From Trichobilharzia szidati (taxonomy: Eukaryota; Platyhelminthes; Trematoda; Strigeidida; Schistosomatidae), in the NCBI GenBank assembly GCA_944472155.2, contig OX235277.1:41680758-41744757 (forward strand): 64,000 nt of DNA. Reading direction: 5' to 3'. The position numbers and the translations under genes were made by a program. Shown one piece after another: positions 22,319 to 34,059 of this stretch. Under the pieces are notes generated by a model. That model saw only the letters and a program-made list of their open reading frames with translations. It searched no databases and had not been told where the DNA came from. Within the stretch, counting starts at the first letter, position 1, and every line of letters starts with the position of its first letter.

Positions 22319-22974
22319 TAATAATCTCCCCAAATTACTTGATATCAAGAATTCTTTTATCTTACCTAAATACTCTACTAAATTTGTTCTCCAAGAAAAA
22401 GTAGCAATTCAAGTGTGCTCGCTTTTCCACAAAGTAGTCGTCCTTGTTATGTCAGTGGAATTTTGGATCGAATGAATAGCGTATTGTTTAAATAAGTAGA
22501 TGATAGAGGGAGATGATTGTTTGTCGTTTCAAAATGTATTGAATACTTGATGACTTGATGAATCTATTTATCTAAATAAGATATTAAAGAGACGAATATT
22601 TAGAAATCATATTGTATTGCAGTTTCCTTACGATCGCTTTGCACCTAGCATGGTCCACAATAATAACATCAGATGTATGACATTTACTCACTCAGTTATA
22701 CAAAAACTAGAAGTGCATAACAGTAACCAATCATATTTTAACAAGTCAAGTAGTCCATGGTAAGCAAAGGTTCGAGTTAAATTCAGTTTAGATTTTCCCG
22801 TCGACTGATTAGATCGAAATGCTTGGTCTCAGGTTCACATGTCGGCTCATTGTGCATATGCTTCGACGATGTATGGTAATGTAAATTAAAGTCAGTTGGT
22901 TGATGGTGGCTAGCAGTGGAATCGAAGATGTACAATCCTTCCTATTTGGAACATCCAGCTGATGCGTCCCAAAT
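22319..22974. other. Duplicated unknown sequence
   Basis: Counterpart of 11373-11984; the SINE-B-like fragment of copy A is largely missing here. No coding signal. Confidence 0.45.
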
Positions 22975-23604
22975 CGTCCGTTAACCGTAGGCGCAAGAAG
23001 TGAAAATTTTCGAGATACAAAAGAAAGGGATGTGGCGTGGAATGTGAGCTTGATAGCTGACTGAATGAAGATTTTGAGCTGTCAGCTGTATGATATCGTC
23101 ACCCTTGGATAGCAGCTTAATAAAGAAAGATTTTTCCGGCAAGGAAGCCATTTTTTGAAAGTGCAATCTATCTTTACTGAGGCAAGCAATGAAGGTTTCA
23201 GAATATCCATTACCTAGCAATAGTGAGTATATACACATTTTAAAAAGAGCTCTAGAACAGAGGCACTCCAATAAGGAATGTTTATACTGGATAGGAATAA
23301 AAGTACTGAAAAGAAAAGATATTGTCCACTCCATCTCTGCTTGCAGAATACTGTTCGCTTATTTGTTCCACGTTCCACCTAGTCATGAAATTATTCAGGA
23401 AACTCGGCTTGTCATTCAGTTCGGATTCTAAAGTCACTCAAATATACGGATGAATATCATTGAATAGATTAGTGAGGTTGTCAGTCGGCTCATTAAGGTA
23501 CCAATAATGAGTGTATCACCTGCGTCCAAAGTTTATAAAGCGTTAAGTTTGCTAGCATACCTTACATCTGTTGGTATTAGATGGTTGGAGGCAATCGGCA
23601 GGAA

Positions 23605-23649
23605 GCCTTGGACCTAGGTTTCGTGCTAGTTGGCACTCATCAGCAAGGC
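23605..23649 (-). ncRNA. Hammerhead ribozyme, all core residues intact
   Basis: Read on the minus strand: stem I GCCTTG (23649-23644) pairs with CAAGGC (23610-23605), 6 of 6. Core CTGATGA is 23643-23637. Stem II GTGC/GCAC encloses the loop CAACTA. GAAA is 23622-23619. A short, nearly loopless stem III CCTAGG follows, then the cleavage triplet GTC, with the expected cut after 23611. No core deviation is visible. The short stem III suggests weak monomer activity or a dimer form, as in other retroelement hammerheads. Confidence 0.85.
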
Positions 23650-23709
23650 GTATCTGCAAACTTGAAGGAACATCAGAAGGGACATCAGTTCCTTCAAGGT
23701 TGCAGATAC

Positions 23710-23754
23710 GCCTTGCTGATGAGTGCCAACTAGCACGAAACCTAGGTCCAAAGC
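23710..23754 (+). ncRNA. Hammerhead ribozyme, near-intact (opposite arm)
   Basis: Plus-strand copy in the right arm: GCCTTG, CTGATGA (23716-23722), GTGC-CAACTA-GCAC, GAAA (23737-23740), CCTAGGTC, then CAAAGC. The core is intact, but stem I has one A-C mismatch (23752 against 23712). The element therefore carries a ribozyme on both strands. Confidence 0.8.
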
Positions 23755-23965
23755 TTCCTGCCGATTGCCTCCAACCATCTAATACCAACAACTGACAGTG
23801 CACCGTAATGGCGAGCTACATAGCATGGTGGCCACATTGCAAACATGACTGATAGAATTCAGTCTGCACCGCAGATAGGACTAGACACATTACACTAGTT
23901 ACTGACTAGTGTGCAATCAAAAATACCTTTCATCTAATTATGGAAAAGCTACATGGACAAGATAG

Positions 23966-24309
23966 CATATTAGTTATTACATTTTATGCCAGTTAAGTAC
24001 AAAAGCGCACTTATAAGTCACCTTTTTTCAGTAGGATCAATCACGGCAAGATTCGAACCAGGAGCTCTTCTAGGATTACTAGTCACCCTTTTATAGACAT
24101 TTTATATTTAATAATAATAATAGCTTCCTTGTAAACAGTACTTATGGTATAAATATGGAATTTTCATCTTGTAATACAATATTGCATATAATTTTTTCAT
24201 TACAGAGAGATTAATTAAAATAGGGCATTTACATTAATAATATTGATCAATAAGAAATGAATATAAAATTAAATCAAGTGAAAATATTAACGACAATGTA
24301 ACAATGGGA
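23966..24309. other. Duplicated spacer
   Basis: Counterpart of 12891-13205; nothing recognised. Confidence 0.4.
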
Positions 24310-24838
24310 GTACAACAAAAATGCCGTTTACTTACAGTTCCGGAGTAGGTTGGTAATTTCCTGTCTAACACTTTTCTCATCACATTAAATGTGTGCTGAA
24401 TAAGGTATTGCAGAGTTTTGTACTTAGTCGTCCGATCATACAGTCTCCTATAGTTGCCTCTAGTTCTACCCGATGAGATAGATGCAAGGAGAGAGTTCTA
24501 TGTAGGGAGGATGTTTAGAGTCTCACAGGATTATAAATGCTAATTTCTTCTAAGAATCCAAGTGTCTCTCTTAAATAGTATTAACGAGTTGTTTTAGCGA
24601 CAACCCACTCACCCTACTGACGGCTTTTAGTGCCCTTCTCAGCCTAACAGATATCTCGGGAAATATTAGGAGGGAACAGTAAAGAAATGTTAACAGAATA
24701 CAAGAACTGACAAACGGTAACAGCAGAGATGTAATGATACCAGATGGTCTTAACTTCGTTACATAGGGCTTCAAACGAAATATCCTTCTGGAAATTAACA
24801 TTAAAAGAATTATTATTATGGCTTCATACAGCATTTTG
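24310..24838 (-). mobile_element. CR1/SR1-like LINE fragment, copy B
   Basis: Counterpart of 13206-13735: LISRRIFRLKPYVTKLRPSG, LLLPFVSSCILLTFLYCSLL and LRRALKAVSRVSGLSLKQLV. Only a few residues differ from copy A. Confidence 0.75.
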
Positions 24839-24992
24839 GTACAACTACGGAATTTTCAGCATGTGATATCGCCAGCCCAAATTAAACAGGCCGACTATTG
24901 ATATTAGGTGTGCGTTGGCAGGGGATCGAACCCCGGACCATGTGCATGGTTGGTGAGCGTCCTAACCACTGTGCCACCGACGCACAGAGATC
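24818..24992 (-). repeat. tRNA-derived SINE (SINE-A), best-preserved head
   Basis: Minus strand: GTGCGTCGGTGGCACAGTGG (acceptor strand and A box), B box GGGGTTCGATCCCC and acceptor partner AACGCAC. Six acceptor pairs and a T-arm of four pairs form. The middle ACCATGCACATGGT is palindromic and gives no usable anticodon loop. 3' body 'cacatgctgaaaattccgta'. Confidence 0.8.
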
Positions 24993-25935
24993 TAAGGAGG
25001 AGGTTGATGTGATAAGATAGGGTTTGTTTATGTTTAAAGGGGGGGTCGTGAGGACCTTCCACTGAAATAAACTACACGCTGGAGCGCACTCGGTTAGAGT
25101 CCGTTGTGATTTCCAACACGCCGAGGTGCAATGGTGAGCCTATACCCAGGGTCAGAGCATTCCTGATCACTCTGAACCCGGTACCAGGTGTAGGAAGACA
25201 AGGAAAGATGATCAGAGGAAATACACAGTCCAAGGTATTTAACATTCAGTTTGGTTTCAACTGCAGTGCCATCTTTGATAATGGAACTCTGCAAACTAAC
25301 CAGTTCACGCAACTTGCGCTTGGATCTGAAAGTGAAATTAACCACCTGTATGTATATCATCTTTATGTATATCATCAGTAAACTGAATAAACAAATCTTT
25401 AAAAAATACAATGATTACCTGATGAGTGGTTTGTAGACTTATTTATGAAGGCAGGTTTATTAACAAAGAGAACCCAACCAAAAACCTTTCGCATACCTTA
25501 ATCAAAAAGCTGGTTATGTAAAGATGAAATATGTAGTGAGTGAGATAAAAGACCGTTCGTATATATAATTCACGGAATCAGTCCAAGATCTATGCATACA
25601 ACGAATTCCGAAGATTGTCTGTTTAATTACAAATTCTTACGGATCACAGTGAAATACTTTCATGTCGCCTTGAATGTCATACTGTGTTTCTGCCACATAT
25701 TACCCCCATAGTCAATCGAACTAACTGTGTAGTATGTGTTGCTCTGTTTGAAGGCCTTTTATTCCCATTTTGTAAAGTAAATTCATGGGAATAATTTTAC
25801 CTCTGAATAACTTCAGAAAATTGATAGCATTATTATTATTATTACTTTGTAATAATTAGTGAAACACGAATAATACAGTACGATGGAAGGAATAATGAAA
25901 GATTTTTAGGCAGCCAGAGGATAATCAGCAGGCAG
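24993..25935. other. Duplicated unknown block, copy B
   Basis: Counterpart of 13931-14880. The longest frame is 25094-25411 (minus, 105 codons) with a weak YLG-type block. Function not recognised. Confidence 0.35.
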
Positions 25936-27145
25936 CTGCAACAGAAGTGTTTACCATGACAGATTCGCATAACAGTGTTTATAAAATGCCAACGCATTCT
26001 GCTAATAGATATTTAGACTTTAATTCATCTCATCCGCCGTTGTCTGTCTATGAAGGCAGGCTTAGTTAAGTGCCTAACAAACCTAGCAGTAGCACTAAGT
26101 AGCACAAGAAAAGACCTAAATGGTGAAATGAAACAGATAGAAGAAGCGTTGATATCAAATAACTATCCTATAAAATTCATTAGGAAGATCAAAAAAGGTC
26201 AAAAGCGAAATAAAAATAATCGTGAAACTAATAATAATACCAGCATAAATAAGAAAGAATATAAGGCACCTACAGTAGTTTAACCATGTAAGGAGGAGAC
26301 ATCTGAGACCCTTCGTGGTAGGATTCTCAATAAAGAACGAATTAGGGTGGCGTTCAAAGCTACAAACTCACTCAGCTAGGCCAAGCTCTGTAGGTTAAGG
26401 GACCCTGTAAGTTAACCCAATTAGACAAAATTATATAATTTACAAAATACCTTGCAATGACTGTGAGTGAGGTCAACTGCATAGGTCAAACTAGTAGATC
26501 AGGAGTAATGAGACTGCCTGTCAGAACATAAGATTTTAGCTGAGGTTAGAGTGATTTACCCCACCCGTGAAGATAAGTAATTTAGAAAAATACTCATCAA
26601 CAGCACTGTATGCATTAACACACAACCACACACACACAATAGGTTGACTGGGACAGAGTCAAAATTCTAAAGAGTAATATAGGTAGGTGGAGGGAGAGGT
26701 GGTTGATTACTGAATTCTGGTTCATCGAGTGAATCTACACCTAACACATGCCCAATAGAGGTGACTCAACACAAATACCAGAGATATGGAAGATATTATT
26801 ACCATCAGTCAAATCTGAGCAGGATAATAAATAATGTTAAAATTCTATTTCAATTCAATTCACATTACAACATTCTAACAAGTTATTTATTTATTTTACC
26901 ATAAAACATCTTATTTGCCACCTGATTGCATTTGATTGATAACACTAATATTATTTCCGAATGTGCTTCATCTTATATTGATTTTAGTCAAATGTCTAAT
27001 CACTTTTACTCATGTGTCTAAACGAAGTCAAACTGTTGTGTGAGTGACTTGATATGATAAATTGTTCTGCAAACGTGGTTATCAGTAAATATTACTGTAT
27101 AACACTGTGTGACTTTATCAAAATGAAATTTTATCGACAATGGAG
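25936..27145 (+). mobile_element. PLE family A, copy B
   Basis: KAGLVKCLTNLAVALSS, NYPIKFIRKIKKGQKRNKNN, N-rich linker and KKEYKAPTVV, then YLAMTVSEVNCIGQTSRSGV (GIY-YIG; YIG is CIG), followed by the NICNR/IPEIWK-like C-terminus and the 3' segment. No SINE is inserted here, unlike in copy A. Confidence 0.8.
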
Positions 27146-27153
27146 TGAAGACT

Positions 27154-27879
27154 TCCATATTAGTTTGTTTATTAGATGTATCACACAGTGAAACAGTATT
27201 ATTTACTGGATGACACAGTTTCGAACAAAATTTATTGTTCATAATCATATCACTTGTAATCACACGACTTCGAAAATTGAGTTTTATGATTTTCTTTGTT
27301 TTCTCCTATTTGTCGTCACTGGAGTAGTAGAATTTTCCAGATATCTGGCTGGACAGGTGTTGAATCATTCCTATTACATGTGTTTGCAGTTGATTCGATA
27401 AACAAAGCTTCTGTTATCAATCTCTCCCTCCACACTGTTACATTAGATTTTAAAACTGTCATCCTATCCCATCCTATTGTATGGTTGTGTATAACTGCAT
27501 GTAGTGAGTGCTATAGCTGGACTATTCTCTAGATTACTTGTCTTATTCGGGTCAACCAATCTAGATTTTGCTAAGTTTTTATGTTCAGCTAGTCTGACTG
27601 ACTGCCCCTGTTCTACTAGTTTGACCTATGTATTTGACCTGACAATCAATGCAGGCAGGGCATTAGATAAACTAAATTTTTTTGTTTTAAAGGCTCCACA
27701 GGCAGGATCCTTTACCTGCCAAAGCTTGTTTCTAATTGAGTTTTTGGGTTTGAATGCCGTTTTTATTCCTGCCTTGTTAAGAATTCTGCGTAAGGCTTCC
27801 GAGATTCCTTCCTTGTATGGAATTACTACTGATGATTTAGATTCCTTATTGTTGGTATCGTCATTATTATTATTATCAC
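27154..27879 (-). mobile_element. PLE family A fragment, post-duplication insertion
   Basis: Bracketed by an 8-bp direct repeat tgaagact (27146-27153 and 27880-27887); copy A has the uninterrupted site near 16507. The minus-strand element is 5'-truncated in the N/D-rich linker (27860-27879) and runs through PYKEGISEALRRILNKAGIK, KPKNSIRNKLWQVKDPACGA and GIY-YIG remnants to the 3' terminal segment. That segment contains TATGAACAA...TTGTTC-GAAAC-TGT-GTC-ATCC, a hammerhead-like fold with a degenerate core. Confidence 0.85.
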
Positions 27880-28277
27880 TGAAGACTGTCTCAGCCTGGT
27901 AATCAAATTGTAAAACTATCTGATAGAATTCCATCCTCATTAAGGGATTGACAAGCAGATATTTAGCTACCATTTAGTGACCAACCAGTGTATCTATTAC
28001 AATCCTGAGAGAAATAATTTGCGGTTAGAATAGCACAGTGGTTCCATGGAACCTAAGTTAAGCACTCTCTGTCAACTGCCTCTAACCAAATCCCCTATCT
28101 TGGTAACCATACTATAACTTTAACTGACAGAATTCAGTCAGCATTACGCATTAAACAACATAACAGGGATTACGCGTGTATACGCGTATACATTCATGCA
28201 CACATACACACACACACTCAGGAAACGGATTTAATTACGTCTCAGGTTTTGCTAGTGACGTATCGTAAAATTACTTG

Positions 28278-29025
<748 letters not shown>

Positions 29026-29419
29026 ACTCCCCTTGTTCTGGAAATTGGTGAGTTTCGCTTTCGTGGTAGCGGACGTATCTTCATTAATCCTCCAAAGTGA
29101 CTGACTACAGGATGGACTTCATTGAGTTCTCATGAGAATTAGTTTTCACTAAGATCCACCAAGTCAGGTGTGGAGACTGAAAATTAGATGACAGTTGGGG
29201 TAATATCAAGAATTACCGCATTCAAGAATTCATGGGTCACAAAAGTTTTGATATAATGGTTGAGTATTGATTAGCTTGCCCATACCTTACATGTATGGTA
29301 TTCGATGCCTGAATAACGCCGAATCTATTTTCTTAACTTGTTTGTTTTTGAGAAAATCAGTTTAAAATAATGTTTAGTGCCAGTGAGCTGGAAATCATAT
29401 TTTTCACACAGTTGGTTGT

Positions 29420-30590
29420 GGTTCTGGAACTGTAAGACGAATCACCTAAGCTACGCACATATTATTGTAACTTTCAGTTCAGCTGCTCATATGGAGCCAG
29501 TTATACTGACCGTTGCTCCAGGATTTTAACTGTTCACGCTTGCAGGTGAACATAGACAAGACGGAGGTTATGAAAATAACGAACCAACAACAACAGCAGC
29601 AACATCCAGCACCAATCACCATCAACGGGAGGGATTTGAAATAGGTTACTTCATTCACTTATCTAAGGAGCATTGTCTCAACTACAGGAGGAACGGACGA
29701 GAATGTCAAGTCGAGAATCGGGAAGGCGAGAAACACATTCATCAACCTGAAAGCAATCTGGAAATCTTCGTCACTCAGCATCAACAACAAATTTCGGATT
29801 TTCAACACAAACATCAAGTCAATTCTTCTATACGGATCAGAAACTTGGCGGGTCACAAAGAATATTTCCAACAGCCTGTTGCAGACCTTTATCAACAACT
29901 GTCTTCGCTCTATACTGAAGATCAGATGGCCGCCGGAAAGAATCACCAACAAGAAACTATGGGAACAAACAAAAGAAGAACCAATCGCCCAACAAATATG
30001 CAGGAGAAAGTGGAGATGGATTGGACACTCACTCGCTGAGAAGGCCGTTGGGTGACATCACGCGTCAGGCCATCGCTCGATTGGAACCCGAAAGGGAAGT
30101 TGCGAGTGGGACGTCCAAGGGTGACATGGAGGAGATCGTGTGAAGAGGAGTTGAAACAGTAAGGACTAAGATGGACGCAGGTGAAAAGTACTGCAGAAGA
30201 CAGAAGCAAGCGGAGGCGTTTAGTTGAAGCCCTATGTTCCACTAGGAACCCAAGGGAACAATAATAATAATACGCTTGGAAATATCTACCAGTGTAGTTA
30301 AATAAAGGGGTAGTTAAAACCATCAAACAGGTCACAAAGCCAGCATTGGATAATCTCTCTTTGTCGTCTATTGGGTACCGCATGAATTACTGTGAACTGC
30401 AGATAGCAGGGGCCATTGCAGTTCAGCTAAAACAACCGGGGCTTTGTGTGCAAAATAAAGTGGGTTCAGACACTACTCCTACCCTGTCCCGCTGCAGAGT
30501 ATCTGAAGAAGAAATTATCGGAAAGAATATTCCTTGTTCATCAACACTGTCTCCTCCTGAAACAAAGGGGACAAATACTTAAATTGTACC
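29420..30590 (+). mobile_element. PLE family C fragment split by an RTE
   Basis: Left part 29420-29542 (SSHMEPVILT-type frame, GIY-YIG start) and right part 30279-30470 (SLSSIGYRMNYCELQIAGAI, LKQPGLCVQNK). It joins without loss if the RTE at 29543-30271 is removed. It is followed by a short spacer to the CR1 piece. Confidence 0.7.
29543..30271 (+). mobile_element. RTE-like LINE insertion with 7-bp TSD
   Basis: The direct repeat acgcttg (29536-29542, 30272-30278) is single in copy A (about 18140), so this is a post-duplication insertion. It is 5'-truncated and covers ITINGRDLK, YLG/SIVSTTGGTDE, LLYGSETWRVTKNISN, CLRSILKIRWPP, ITNKKLWEQTKEEP, CRRKWRWIGHS and the terminal AEALCST region, ending in (AAT)n. 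Although 729 bp long, it has fewer stops than other copies, consistent with a younger age. Confidence 0.85.
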
Positions 30591-31640
30591 TTCCTCTACC
30601 ATGCATCTGCTTTTGACTCAGTACCTAGATGCCTTTTTTCTTATTTCTCAGTATACTGTGTATATAAGATTGAATCTTCTTCTGCCTTGCTTACTGAAGC
30701 TGGTGTTCCTCAGGGTGCTGTTCTCTCTCTCCTTTTCTTTCTTCTTATATGACTTACCTCTTTCTAAGGGAATCAACTTCGTCAAGTGTGCTGGTGATCT
30801 GGCCGTCTCACTTCGTATCAAGGCCCAATCAAACTGTTGCAAACTTTATAGCTTTTTGTCAAAAATCAGTCAGTGGTCTAAGCTAAATAGTCTTACGTTA
30901 AATCCTTCAAATTGCCAGACTACTGATCTCTCCTTTATGCATAAAAGTGATCTACAACGCCTGGTTAATTAATACACACGATTCTTGTTGCATAGAGGGG
31001 ACTGTGACAGAAACTAGGTCTAACCCAAAATACCGTGGTATAGTTTTATCCTCTGACCTTATTTAGTCATCCCATATTGTATCGATTTCCAAGAAAATAT
31101 CCCATCTAAGCTGCTACATTAAGAAGCTAAAACAACCTGGAATCACTCAACGTCTGTTTTTACAATTTGTTAACTCTTCTATCTTACCCGTTGTACTTTA
31201 CCGCTTGCCCTTAGCCTTTCCTGGTCTACTGAAATAGGACTATGTCATTTTAAGAGGGGTATTGAAGGTCATCAGTAAGGCAGGTGGTGTACAACTTAGT
31301 CAGCTTGTCACCACATTAGTTGATAGACACCTAGACTCATGCGAGAAATGGTTTAAATCTATATTACCTGACCTTCAACACCCCCTCTTTTCTTAAATCT
31401 CCCCATCTTTTATCTCGTCTGGTAGAACTGGAAGTCAGTATAAAAGATTACATGCTCGTACTACCAAGTATAGGAACTCAGAGATACCAAATTTGGCCAG
31501 CCAGTGTTCTATGCGATAGAGACAATGTAAGGCGTGAAACTTATGAATTACTATGTTGTTGGCAAAATAAATGGCTCTTTTGTTATCTCCTATTTGTATT
31601 CTATGGCGACGCCATCTCAATTTAATTTACAGTCTTAGCT
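30591..31640 (+). mobile_element. CR1/SR1-like LINE, RT fragment, copy B
   Basis: Counterpart of 18401-19330. LTEAGVPQGAVLSL (motif B intact as VPQG), then the D-D region decayed (KCAGDLAVSLRIKAQ: YADD is now CAGD), SKISQWSKLNSLTLNPSNCQ, and the thumb block in shifted frames. Confidence 0.8.
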
Positions 31641-31779
31641 ACTAACATTATGATCATTATTTACATTTTTGCGCACATATATGACTTCACGGTCACGACA
31701 AATATCAAATAAGAACTGCCATCAACAGTTCTGTATTATTATCTTTATAATTTTCAAGTATTGATTTTGTAGGGATTTT

Positions 31780-32350
31780 GTTTGATTGGTTGGAGGATTT
31801 CAGCATGAGCTGACATCAGTTAGAGAACCATTAGAAAACCACCTGGGAGTACTGGACAGCCAGTTGTTTCAGCCTAGTTCGGGACTCTTCATCAGTGCAC
31901 AGTCCCAAACTAGGACGAAACAGTTGTCCAGTACTCCCAGGTGGTTTTCCAATGGTTCTTTAAATGATGTCAGCTCATGCTGAAATCCTCCAACCAATCA
32001 AACAAAATCCCATCAGACCAATATTTGAAAATCGATCTGATGCTCACTAGTGACTGTCCCTATTCAGGTAGGTAGTTACCTGGGGTTCTAGTGAAAAGTC
32101 GCGACCTGTACGGTGCAGCAGGTTGGGCGTGAGGACGAATACTTGCCGAAGATGTTTGCTAGTGGTCGCGCTATGTCGTGAATGGGCAGAAGCTGGAATT
32201 CATGGGCTGGCCACCGGATCGAGTCCCGGTGGCTTCATGGTCTACGAGCTCGCTTTGTAACAAGAATGTCCCGGGTTCGAAACCCTGTGGTGAGCGCTTA
32301 CTGCTGAAGCAGAGTCCCATACTAGGCTGACGAAACAGCTGTCCATTAAT
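31780..32350 (+). mobile_element. SM-alpha-like SINE with foldback start
   Basis: 31785-31990 is a ~200-bp hairpin: ggaggatttcagcatgagct ... and its reverse complement agctcatgctgaaatcctcc. The turn lies inside the hammerhead block (ctcttcatcagtgcacagtc). It is followed by a plus-strand unit 32000-32350 with 'gtccctattcagg', A box 'tggcttcatgg', B box 'gggttcgaaaccc' and ctgctgaagcagagtcc...gacgaaacagctg. Confidence 0.8.
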
Positions 32351-32770
32351 ACACGAGTCATAAAGAGTTGAAAACAAACATTTAGTAGGAGTGGTTGAAT
32401 AATTCCCTTTTGTATGCAAACCTCAGATTTCTCCATCTGAATAATTAAAGCTCCATCAGTGCAGAGAAGACGAAAGCATATTGTCATTCATAAGTTGTCA
32501 TTCACCTTGTAGATTACTTTGAAGTAAAAATTTGTTGGGACAGTGACCAGTATTGACTAGATGTCCTTTCTAACACTTCTTATACAGCCACTACTCTCTT
32601 TATGAAACCCTTTTAGACAGGATACGCTCCAAACAACCAATATTCGTAGCTCCACATGAATAGATGAACTAATATATACACAGAGAAATCGTTAGATGCT
32701 AAGTCTTCTCTTTCAGGCTTCTACAGACCAATGGACGACTCGAGAACACTATTCTTAGCGTTGCTGTGAA
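32351..32770 (-). mobile_element. PLE family C fragment
   Basis: Minus text FRLLCTDGALIIQMEKSEVC, IQKGIIQPLLL and, beyond 32580, remnants of the FTC-x-CGA-x-YIG region ('cgtagctccacatgaatag'). Copy A loses this part to the gap. Confidence 0.65.
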
Positions 32771-32984
32771 AATCCTTCTTCACAGAGACATTGGAATTTT
32801 TCTTTTAAGGATATCACAAGTTAAGTTCTGCTTTGAAATCCAGGTTCATGTAAAGTCTCTTTTTTTCGTTTTTCAGAACTTTTGCTTTGATATTTTTTTA
32901 AAACCGCAGTCAGCCTGATGTGGTACTGATAGGGTGAAAGTATTTTCAAATTAATATCAGAGTTTACCGACATTTGCTCGCTAG

Positions 32985-33335
32985 TGACTTGCTACAGGAT
33001 GGAGTTTACTGGAGTTAGTTCTGGTGAGAAGTCGTGACCAGTGAGGTTCAGCCAGATGTCACGTGTGAGGATGGATGCCCCACCAACGACATTGGTTGGG
33101 GTCACGCTAAATCACGAATTGGTAGAAGTTAGAATTCATGGACTGGCCATTGAAGAGGCGGGTCCCAGTGGCTGAATGTTATACGAGCTTGCCTTGTTAC
33201 TGGAAGATCCTGAGTTCGAAACCTGGGTGTGGGTGCGTACTACCGATGATTCCCAAAAGACTAGGATGAAAGAGCTGTCCAGTACTGCTTGGTTTTCAAT
33301 AGTTCTCTAACTGATATCAATCCGTGATCAACTCA
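32985..33335 (+). mobile_element. SM-alpha-like SINE (diverged)
   Basis: 'agtcgtgaccagt', 'aattggtagaagttagaatt', A box 'tggctgaatg', B box 'gagttcgaaacct', hammerhead relic (taccgatgattccc...gatgaaagagc...gtccagtac) and the 3' end 'gttctctaactgat'. Confidence 0.75.
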
Positions 33336-34059
33336 TAACAGTAATATAATTAATGCTCTTGTTATTGCTCCTTCTTAGCAAACATGAGGCAAAGGGAGAA
33401 GCATCTTTAATTTCCCTGATTTCAATAGAAAAACAACACATTACTTTCTTTATAAACAATCAGATCGCATAATATTGTTCACATCACTGTCTTCACCATT
33501 GATCATTGAACATACGCAAGCTAACATTAAAAATTGAATCTTAGACATTGCTTACAGGCATACATGTTTGTTTTACACATGTTTTCTAAAGAAACAGAGA
33601 AGAAGAAGCATCCAGCTAAGATGCCATCAGTTTGCTTATAGTTTGCAGTGTATAAATTGCCCGCCCCCCCCCGCCGAATTTTTCTGCAAGACAATATAAC
33701 AACAGCAATTAGATGACAACCACCATTTCAAAATCGTAAATTTTCTTTATCAGTGTTATGTTGTACAACATGCTTGGTAAAAATATCAGCGATCTGAGGC
33801 GTAAAGCACAAATAAAAGACACAGTTTACAAGCACATAGATCAACAACAACAACAAAAAAAAAACATGCGCCATCATCTGTGTCAAAACAAACTTCCTGA
33901 TTTTTATAGAGAATCACTTTCACCACGAGTTACGCCATATGGTCAATAGGCGGATATTTACGGCTGTTGTGTTGGTTTAGACAAATGAAAAGGTTGAATC
34001 AGATAGAATTTGTCAATCACAACGAGAGAAAACAACAAATAAACAACGGCAACATGCAG
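33336..34059. other. Unassigned, possibly PLE N-terminal region
   Basis: The frame at 33758-33949 (KNISDLRRKAQIKDTVYKHI, poly-Q/K run, then NKLPDFYRESLS) might be the poorly conserved N-terminal part of the PLE that follows. A C-run lies at about 33662-33672. Not certain. Confidence 0.3.

Larger units (their letters stand above)
23570..23922 (-). mobile_element. Hammerhead foldback SINE (353 bp) with 13-bp TSD
   Basis: The direct repeats ataccttacatct (23557-23569) and atacctttcatct (23923-23935) bracket it, and copy A shows the empty site with a single atacctttcatct. The first ~228 bp form a nearly perfect inverted repeat, arms of about 105 bp around 23680. Each arm carries a hammerhead ribozyme. 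The remaining ~125 bp match the body of the element at 1110-1218. Read on the minus strand it is a SINE body with a promoter-like region followed by the ribozyme. Confidence 0.85.
22975..23965 (-). mobile_element. PLE family C, copy B, interrupted
   Basis: The minus frame at 23334-22981 carries FSTFIPIQYKHSLLECLCSR, LLLGNGYSETFIACLSKDRL and EKSFFIKLLSKGDDI: PLE RT end plus linker. The RT-end part up to ~23555 parallels 12590-12850. The element is interrupted at 23570-23922 by the hammerhead foldback insertion; the uninterrupted site is seen in copy A at about 12850-12865. Confidence 0.7.

Noticed and set aside
24908..24985. tRNA gene on the minus strand
   Set aside because: Acceptor, A box and B box look good, but the anticodon arm is palindromic, there are several diverged copies, and the SINE body follows. 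It is a SINE head.
25094..25411. 105-codon minus frame as a conserved gene in the duplication
   Set aside because: Only weakly LINE-like, and the copy A counterpart is broken. Left as an unknown block.
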